Of a DNA stretch of 64,000 nt, positions 57,806 through 64,000 are shown piece by piece (the stretch's first letter is position 1; each line of letters begins with the position of its first letter). The notes beneath the pieces were generated by a model. It was not told where the DNA came from and ran no database searches. It saw only the letters and a program-made list of their open reading frames with translations. The position numbers were made by a program, and so were the translations under genes. This DNA comes from Brachionus manjavacas. Its lineage: Eukaryota; Rotifera; Eurotatoria; Ploima; Brachionidae. The DNA lies in NCBI GenBank assembly GCA_019054805.1, contig JAHQIY010000002.1, forward strand, positions 3,534,001 through 3,598,000. The letters are read 5' to 3'.

Positions 57806-59171
57806 ATGCTCGAAATTGATACAAAAATGGAAAATATAGAGAATAATTTATCATGTGGCGACAAGCGTAAACTAGACGAGTCCAGTGATGACAACGAAGA
57901 AGAACTTGAGAGCAAGGTCTTTGGTCAAAAGAAAAAAAATCTTTTGCGAAAAAATTCTGAACTCGAAGAGGAAAGCCAAGATGAGGACGAACCAGAAGAA
58001 AAAGACGAAAAAGAAAGAGATCTTGAAGAACTTGTATTTGGCTCTATCCAGAGCTCATTTATAAGAAATATTGAAAAAATAGCCAAAAGAGATAAAAAAA
58101 TTAGAAAAGATGACAAAAAAGCCTCAATCGGTGAAAGTTTCGAACGAAAACCAGCGTGGAATGATGACGCCGATGATGAAATGTATTTTTTTGTTATCTT
58201 CTTCTAAATATCTAGTTTTTTTTTTCCTAATAAAGAGTTGATTTAAATAAATTCAATCAATTTTCTAACATGGTGAATACAAAAAATGACAAAGTAACTA
58301 CCACTCAAATTGAAGAGTCTCTCAAAGCTCGATACAAAAAATACTACGGTACTCCAATGTGGGCTGATTTGGAATTAAAAAAAGATAAAAAGAAAAAAAA
58401 TAAGATAAAATCTAGTAAAAGCAGTGATGAGAGTGATGCAGATGATGTGGAAGAAGACGAAATATTTCATCATACCGGCACACTACTAGCTGATAGATCA
58501 AAATCAAGAGGTGCTTTACCAAAAGGTATTTTAGACATTAAAGTATGCACAGATGCTAATTACGAAGAACCGTCTCAGAATAAACTAAAAACAGTTGAGT
58601 TTCATCCAACAGCTAGAGTTTTGCTAGCCGCTGGCTTGGACCAAAAGCTTAGGCTATTTCAAATAGATGGCAAGAAAAATCCCAAAATTCAATCAATTTT
58701 TGTTGACAAATTTCCCATTATGGCCGCCCATTTTACTCGTAATGGTGAAGAAATTATAATGGGATCAAGGCACAAAAATTTTTATTATTATGACATGATC
58801 GCGGGCAAGATGGTCACTGTAATTCCGCCTGTAAAAGCCATTGACGAATTTCAAAAACGTTCGATAAGCTCGAATTTCGAAATTTCGCCAGATAATCGTC
58901 TGTGTGCATTTGTGGGCTCTCAGGGACAAGTGCATTTATTTTCGGTAAAATCCAAGGAATGGATAGACTCGCTGAAAATAAATGGAGAGTGTAATTGTGT
59001 TACTTTTTCGGCCGATTCTAGGTATCTATTTGCATTCGGTGATGATAAAGATGTAAACGTGTTCGACATGAATGACCGGGGACACAGATGCTTGCGAAAG
59101 TTTACAGATTTTGGTTGTCTCAGTGGAACAGCTATTGCTGTTTCCAAAAACTCACAGCTTCTTGCTACAGG
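57806..59171 (+). CDS. UTP18: UTP18-like WD-repeat protein, C-terminus missing
   Basis: Exon 1 is 57806-58182 and exon 2 is 58236-59171, joined by a 53-nt GT-AG intron (donor GAAAT|GTATTT, acceptor AATAAAG|AGTTGAT). This gives 437 residues ending in ...SQLLATG. The acidic, Lys-rich head and KPAWNDDADDE(I)VDLNKFN match UTP18, followed by WD blades (TVEFHPTARVLLAAGLDQKL, NPKIQSIFVDKFPIMAAHF, FYYYDMIAGKM). UTP18 is a U3 snoRNP/SSU-processome subunit in the nucleolus. Human UTP18 continues for about another 115 residues (last blades); I could not find these in the remaining 4.8 kb. Reading through the donor gives YFIKI then a stop; splicing to an AG at 59253 also stops at once. Either the last exon lies beyond the window or the gene is truncated. 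The start could also be the ATG at 57827. Confidence 0.85.
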
Positions 59172-59884
59172 GTATTTTATAAAAATTTGATTACTTTTGA
59201 CCAAATATTTTGACTTTTTTGTTTCTTTTTGATTATTTAATCTTTTCATTTAGATAAGGCAGATTTTATATTTTTTCTTAATTTTTTATTCATTAATTAT
59301 TTCAAGGGCCTAACAACGCTGAAAAGATATGAACATGATGTAGGACTATTTAGACGGACAAAGATAAGAATTCGATTAGAGATTTTTTATTAGAAATTGT
59401 TTATCTAGAAGAGAATAGTTTAGTCTACTGACAGTAAATAAAATTGTAAATAAATATCATTTTTGACTGAGTAGAAAAGTTGATTTTGAAGGCCAGATGA
59501 GATGTTGAAATTCTCAGAAAATTATTTATTATTATTTAGATAATTTTGGACCAGCTGCAGGCTATTTCCTGGAGGGTTTTTTTTTTGCTATTTCTAAAAT
59601 TAAATCCAAAAAAGTTAATTTAATCTGCAAAGTTTATCAATTTTTTACACAAATTCTCATTTTTTTCTTGAAAATAAACTTTCGGCAATTTTTTTACCTT
59701 TATTAATGGATTTTTAATACAAATAGCTTGACTCGTCAGATCTCTTAATTGTTGCCATATTTTTTACTCCTTTACTGAACCGTCCAAAATTTAAAACACT
59801 AGTACCTATGATTTCATATTTTTTTTTATTTTTTTGCGTCTTATTCTATCTTTTTTTTTTTTTTCTTTTACGATATTATTCTTA

Positions 59885-59935
59885 ATTTGAATGAGTCTTA
59901 GCTTGTTACAGATAAAATAATAAATTAAAAGATTA
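59885..59935 (+). repeat. Retroposon tail, diverged copy
   Basis: TGAATGAGTCTTAGCTTGTT then ACAGATAAAATAATAAA, preceded by a T-rich tract at about 59815-59880. A diverged member of the 44880 family. Confidence 0.5.
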
Positions 59936-62900
59936 GAATGATACCAAGTTTAAACAGACATTTAAGAATTTTAAAATAGATGGGATTGAATATTATTTTT
60001 TTGAAGAAATTTTAGAAAAAAATTAAATCACCAGAGATTGTATACGAATTTATGGAATATATAATTAATTATTTTAAAAATCTATAGAGATTTTATAACT
60101 TTAAAGTATATATCTTTGATGGTAGAATTTCTAAATTAAAATAGACTAATTTTAATGTAGAATAACCAGAGTTAATATTAATTTTAATAATTTCCAAATT
60201 TTCCAATAAAATCAATATGAATAAACAGCAAAGACACTTTAAAATGACATTTTAAGGTGTCTTGTGAAAGACCACTTCAAAATTTAAAGCCTAATTGACT
60301 GTACAAAATTGTGAATCTCTATAAAAAATAATTAATAATAATCAAGCTGACAGTGTAAGCATTATTTATTGGGTTTTGTAGTTTTGTTTTGTTTTTAAAT
60401 TTTAAGGCTTCAAGAAAACAGTAAGAAAATATTTATCAACAAAGCGGCAGTAAACAATGATATGTCAATTTTTTTATCAATGAATCAAAAAAATCAAACA
60501 TCAAACTTTTAGATTTATCAGTCAAAAATGAGAATTTATGAATTGAAAAAAGTTTTTTTAACTCAGAACAGCCATTTTAATTTAGAATTTTTCAAATTTA
60601 AAATTCTAGAGATTAACAATTTTGTGATACAAATTTTTAAAATTTTAAATTTAGATTTTAAATATAATTATTCTATGATAGGAATATAATTCAAAAGAAT
60701 ATTTGCGGGTTTTTTTAATAGCTGAATGCATGTAAACCAAGAAAAAAATATTTATTCAAATTTCAAAAAAATAAAAAGCAAAAAAGATTTTTCCGAACGA
60801 CTTAATATTGGAGATTTAATCAAAATTTATTAGTTCTCTCAATTGTGAAAATTGACAATTGAATGAAAAATTATGAAAAGCTGATTAAAATCTTTATTTT
60901 AACAAGTATAATTAAGAGTGTTTTGTTTCAGTGTTTTAAATTGCTCGTAATTAAAATTCGACCGAATCTAGAGTAAATTTTTTAATAAATTATTATTTTT
61001 GTAATAGATACAATTTAGAGACTTTGCTGAAATTTTTTCAAAGCACTTAAATGGCAAACAGAAATGAATAAAATATTTTCTTTCCTCCTAAATGCCGATG
61101 TTAACAGTTCAATTCATTCAGTTATTCTTAGCTTGCTGTTCTCACAAATTCCTGTTGGGCACATTTCGTAGATAAGTGATTTTTTTTCAGCTGGATGGCT
61201 ACTTTTCTCTGTTCTTAAATAAATTATCAACATGCAGTCTAAACCCTATAAAGCCTAGACTTGATAAAATTAAATGATTTTAAATATCTCAATGAAATTT
61301 AGAAAAAACGAAACACTTTTAAAAGAGCCATATTTAAGAAGAATTACTTAAATTTGAATGCTTAATTTTTATAATCATCAATATATCTAAACACTCTGAG
61401 TTCAGTTCTGTTCATCCTTGCGTGTCCTACACTGATGAGTTAATTACTTCTTATTCATTTTGTATTTGAATTGTTCCTTTTAATTAAAAAATAAAAGCTA
61501 AAGCTTAATTTAAAATAATTCAAACACTATTTTTGTCATCTTATCCTACTTTATCTTACTTTAAATCACTCTAAGGCGTTAATTGGAATAAACTTTAATT
61601 TAAATTAAAAGTTAAAATAAAAATAAAAGAAAATACCAGTCTTGTGCAAAAGTCAGATAAAAAAAAGTCATTTTAAAGTATTTTCAGATACAAGCCAAGT
61701 CATGTGATCTGACTTTAATTTTTTGTCTGACAAAAGTCATTTTAAATCTTTGACATAAACGTGGCCGTCACAATAAGTATATGGAACGGCTAAAAATTCA
61801 TATGGACGCGATCTTGAATGCAAGGAACTGTAAAATTTCACTTAAAAATAAAGTCGAATAGTTATTGTGATTGTCTTGAGTATTGAACTTCATTGAAAGC
61901 TTAAGAAACCCCAAATCCAAAACCCACTTGTGCCTTGTCTCAAAAGAGCTGTTACAATGGAGAATTGACTTTTTATGATAGTTCCTCTTCAAATTGTGCC
62001 AACTTTCTAATGCCTTTTTTTTATTAAAATAAATTTTTTTTTTAAACATTTTTAAACTGCAATGGCGAAAGGCATTTTACTACGTTAAGCTATTTTAAAT
62101 AATAAATAATCAAATAAAAAAAAATAAATATTGTTGCTGCCACGTTTATAAAAAGGACTTTTTTTAAGTCTATTGACTTGCCTTTGGCTTTATGACTTTT
62201 GAAACAACTCTGGAAAATACGAAAAAACTAAATAAATTGGAATAATTCTTGATAGATACTGGACTATTCGACAAAGTAAAAAAAAAATTAAAAATAAAAC
62301 GAATAAGATAAACAGTAAAATAAATTAAAGTAATTTTTTCTAATAAAGGATGCAAAGAATTTATGGAAATTAATTATTAAACGAATATGTTGTTTTTTTT
62401 AAAAAAAGTATTCAAAATTTTAGTTTTAGAAAAAAAATAATCGAGTGTTTTTTAATGCATTGATTTTTTCCGCAAATATCCGACACTCAAGGGTTGTCTT
62501 TACGTTTGTAGTTTTGTTTTGTATGTCAAAAAAATATCTTTATTTAATGTTTTATGTTTTTAGCACTAGAGAAAAATGTAACAAACACCATATCTTCTGG
62601 TATTGATCTTTAAATTTAGGCTATATTTAATTCTCTATATTAATTTGATATGCTCAGTGTTTTTTGTTAGTTTTTGCACTCAAGTTAGTTGGAAACACAA
62701 ACGTGTTGTATTTTACAGTTAAATTGAGTAAAGATAAATTTTCTTATGCAGAGAAGATCACGAAACTAAAAAATTTACTTCTTTTTTTCTATTTTTTGCT
62801 GTCTTAAAAATTTTAAGAGCTTATTTTTGCGTGATCTAAAAGAAGTCTAGCAAGAGACATGTAAAGGCACATCATGCATTTAACAATTTTTGTATTATTT

Positions 62901-63039
62901 TTTATTTTTCTTTTATACAATTTGATTTAAGAAGGTTTTATTAATTTTTCTTTTTTTAATTTTTGATTTGTATTTAACTTTACTTTCTCTTTATTTTTAT
63001 TCAAAACTTTAATATTTATTTCTATTTTTCTTCTCCTTA

Positions 63040-63080
63040 TGGAGGTTAATTTGAATCAAATAAACAAAAATAAAAAATTC
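63040..63080 (+). repeat. Retroposon-type tail with CTCCTTATGGAG hairpin
   Basis: A T-rich tract (about 62890-63038) is followed by the stem CTCC-TTAT-GGAG and an A-rich tail (AAATAAACAAAAATAAA). Same layout as the 44880 family but a different hairpin. Confidence 0.45.
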
Positions 63081-63410
63081 AATTTGATAAATACTCTGAA
63101 AGTCGCTCGCCGTGTGTTTATAATAGATTTAAGACCATACTATCAATCAAAATCATGATAAAAAAAATAATCAAAAACAAATATTATTTCTTTTTATTAA
63201 TAGAAAAAAAATTAAATGAAAATTTTTTTGTTGCATCAATGATAACTAACTGGAAAGAGACCATTCACTAAAATTCTATAAAATACGGTATTTTTTCAAG
63301 CAATTGTTTAAAAATATAAAAATATTCTAAAATGAGCTCTATTAAATAAATTAAAAACCAGGTTTTTTTCTAAAAATGTATGGTCAATTTTTGCTACTGA
63401 GGTCTTTGGG

Positions 63411-63626
63411 CTATACTAAATAACGTATATGTGTATTTTTTCTCCAGATACTATAGCTGCTTTGTTCTAAATTACAAACAACTCGAGTAGAATCGGCTGA
63501 AGGTTTTAACACATTTATATTGTTTTTAATTGCTTCATAAAAAATATCACGTGTTTCATTATAAACTCGGCAAAGAAAATCTTTAAAGAAGCGGATATAC
63601 TGTTCGTATTTGTTTAAAAAGTTCAT
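63411..63626 (-). CDS. Possible small ORF or exon, unknown
   Basis: 71 codons beginning MNFLNKYEQYIRFFKDFLCR. Codon use looks more gene-like than nearby shadows (mixed third positions, few runs), but no domain is recognised and it could be a chance ORF or part of a larger gene. Confidence 0.22.
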   Translation of the reverse strand: MNFLNKYEQYIRFFKDFLCRVYNETRDIFYEAIKNNINVLKPSADSTRVVCNLEQSSYSIWRKNTHIRYLV

Positions 63627-63859
63627 TTTTTTAAAATAAATTAATTAAAAGATCATTATGCTAGGCTAGAGTCTTATCTAGAATTCAAAAAGCCTAGTTT
63701 AAACCAAATTAATGAACCAAATTGATAAAGTAAGAAAAAAATAAAAGTTAATGATTTACAGAATTAATAAAAGAAAAAGTTTAAATAAAAAAATCAGAAT
63801 AAATTTGAATATTAACTTTACTTCAATTTACTTTTTTTATTTTTTTTATTTTATTTTTT

Positions 63860-63900
63860 TTACATCACCCTCGCGGTGTTTACTGAATAAATTATTATTA
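63860..63900 (+). repeat. Retroposon-type tail with CACCCTCGCGGTG hairpin
   Basis: A T-rich tract (about 63825-63862) is followed by the stem CACC-CTCGC-GGTG and TTTACTGAATAAATTATTA. Same layout as the other tails; the sequence differs. Confidence 0.45.
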
Positions 63901-64000
63901 AAATTTAATATTAGCCCAAATTTAATTCATTGTTCCAAAACTTTAATATTTTCCTAAATGGAACATAGTTCTGGGTCAACACGCTTATCCAACAACAACC

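Larger units (their letters stand above)
59172..64000. other. Gene-poor region with retroposon tails
   Basis: Spans 4.8 kb. Retroposon-tail motifs lie at 59890, 63042 and 63866. Some weak frames (for example 61798-62049, 63411-63626) lack recognised domains. No UTP18 C-terminal exon found. Around 61650-61760 AAAAGTCA/TGACTTTT motifs occur in both orientations. Confidence 0.45.

Noticed and set aside
58183-58269. AT-AC or non-canonical intron in UTP18
   Set aside because: First thought necessary because the second frame begins at an ATG without a nearby AG, but a canonical acceptor at 58234-58235 (AATAAAG) keeps the frame and restores the family motif IVDLNKFN.
61085-61180. Minus-strand fragment reading CEICPTGICENSKLRITE
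   Set aside because: Suggestive of a coding relic but too short, with a stop close by; no family could be named.
61798-62049. 83-codon minus-strand ORF
   Set aside because: No domain, no homologue recalled; likely chance in AT-rich DNA.
1-64000. CRISPR arrays, bacterial operons, riboswitches
   Set aside because: No regularly spaced direct repeats and the gene structure is eukaryotic throughout.

Overview
The window is AT-rich nuclear DNA from an invertebrate animal. The protein set is metazoan: AP-3 beta, tubulin cofactor A, ATG3, prolidase, DHX33, GALK2, a BBS6/MKKS-like chaperonin, a lifeguard/TMBIM protein and a GPCR. Introns are very short (mostly 39-59 nt, GT-AG), tRNA genes are eukaryotic, and no operons are seen. 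A rotifer of the Brachionus type fits the AT content, the tiny introns and the lineage-specific LRR-like and SH3-like genes, but that assignment is inference, not proof.

Layout. 1-472: start of a DPY19-like C-mannosyltransferase gene running off the left edge (-). 0.5-7.3 kb: repeat-rich, with a MITE, a LINE relic, three inverted-repeat elements and one LRR-like two-exon gene (+). 7.4-10.6 kb: a small unknown three-exon gene and a METTL25-family methyltransferase (+). 12.1-18.2 kb: lifeguard/TMBIM, aspartyl aminopeptidase and a divergent GPCR (all -). 18.9-19.2 kb: a MITE with a 9-bp target duplication. 20.7-22.8 kb: DHX33-like helicase (+). 23.5-24.7 kb: first copy of an SH3-like gene (+). 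25.5-26.7 kb: secreted Thr-rich protein (+), convergent with TBCA (-). 28.5-34.1 kb: AP-3 beta (-) with one 2.3-kb intron. 34.6-35.3 kb: single-pass membrane protein (-). 37.0-43.0 kb: GALK2 (+), prolidase (- , nine exons) and cytosolic 5'-nucleotidase III (-). 43-45.6 kb: LINE relic and retroposon tails. 45.7-47.2 kb: BBS6/MKKS-like protein (+). 47.8-51 kb: an RT relic, a G/C-containing foldback, tRNA-Ile(AAT), the second SH3-like copy in inverted orientation, and another foldback. 52-54 kb: two identical initiator tRNA-Met genes flanking ATG3. 54.9-56.0 kb: 5'-truncated LINE. 57.8-59.2 kb: a UTP18-like gene without its last exon(s). 59.2-64 kb: gene-poor, with retroposon tails.

The genes are unrelated housekeeping genes on both strands: protein trafficking (AP-3), autophagy (ATG3), ribosome biogenesis (DHX33, UTP18), peptide breakdown (DNPEP, prolidase), sugar and nucleotide metabolism (GALK2, NT5C3), tubulin folding (TBCA) and cilium assembly (MKKS). 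I see no dedicated gene system. The most unusual signals are: an inverted 1.2-kb duplication of the SH3-like gene whose 5' half is almost identical while its 3' part has diverged, which suggests gene conversion; splice-acceptor-like sequences directly before several start codons, which suggests spliced-leader trans-splicing or 5'-UTR introns; a family of retroposon tails with a pyrimidine tract, a short hairpin and an A-rich tail; and several MITE/foldback families.
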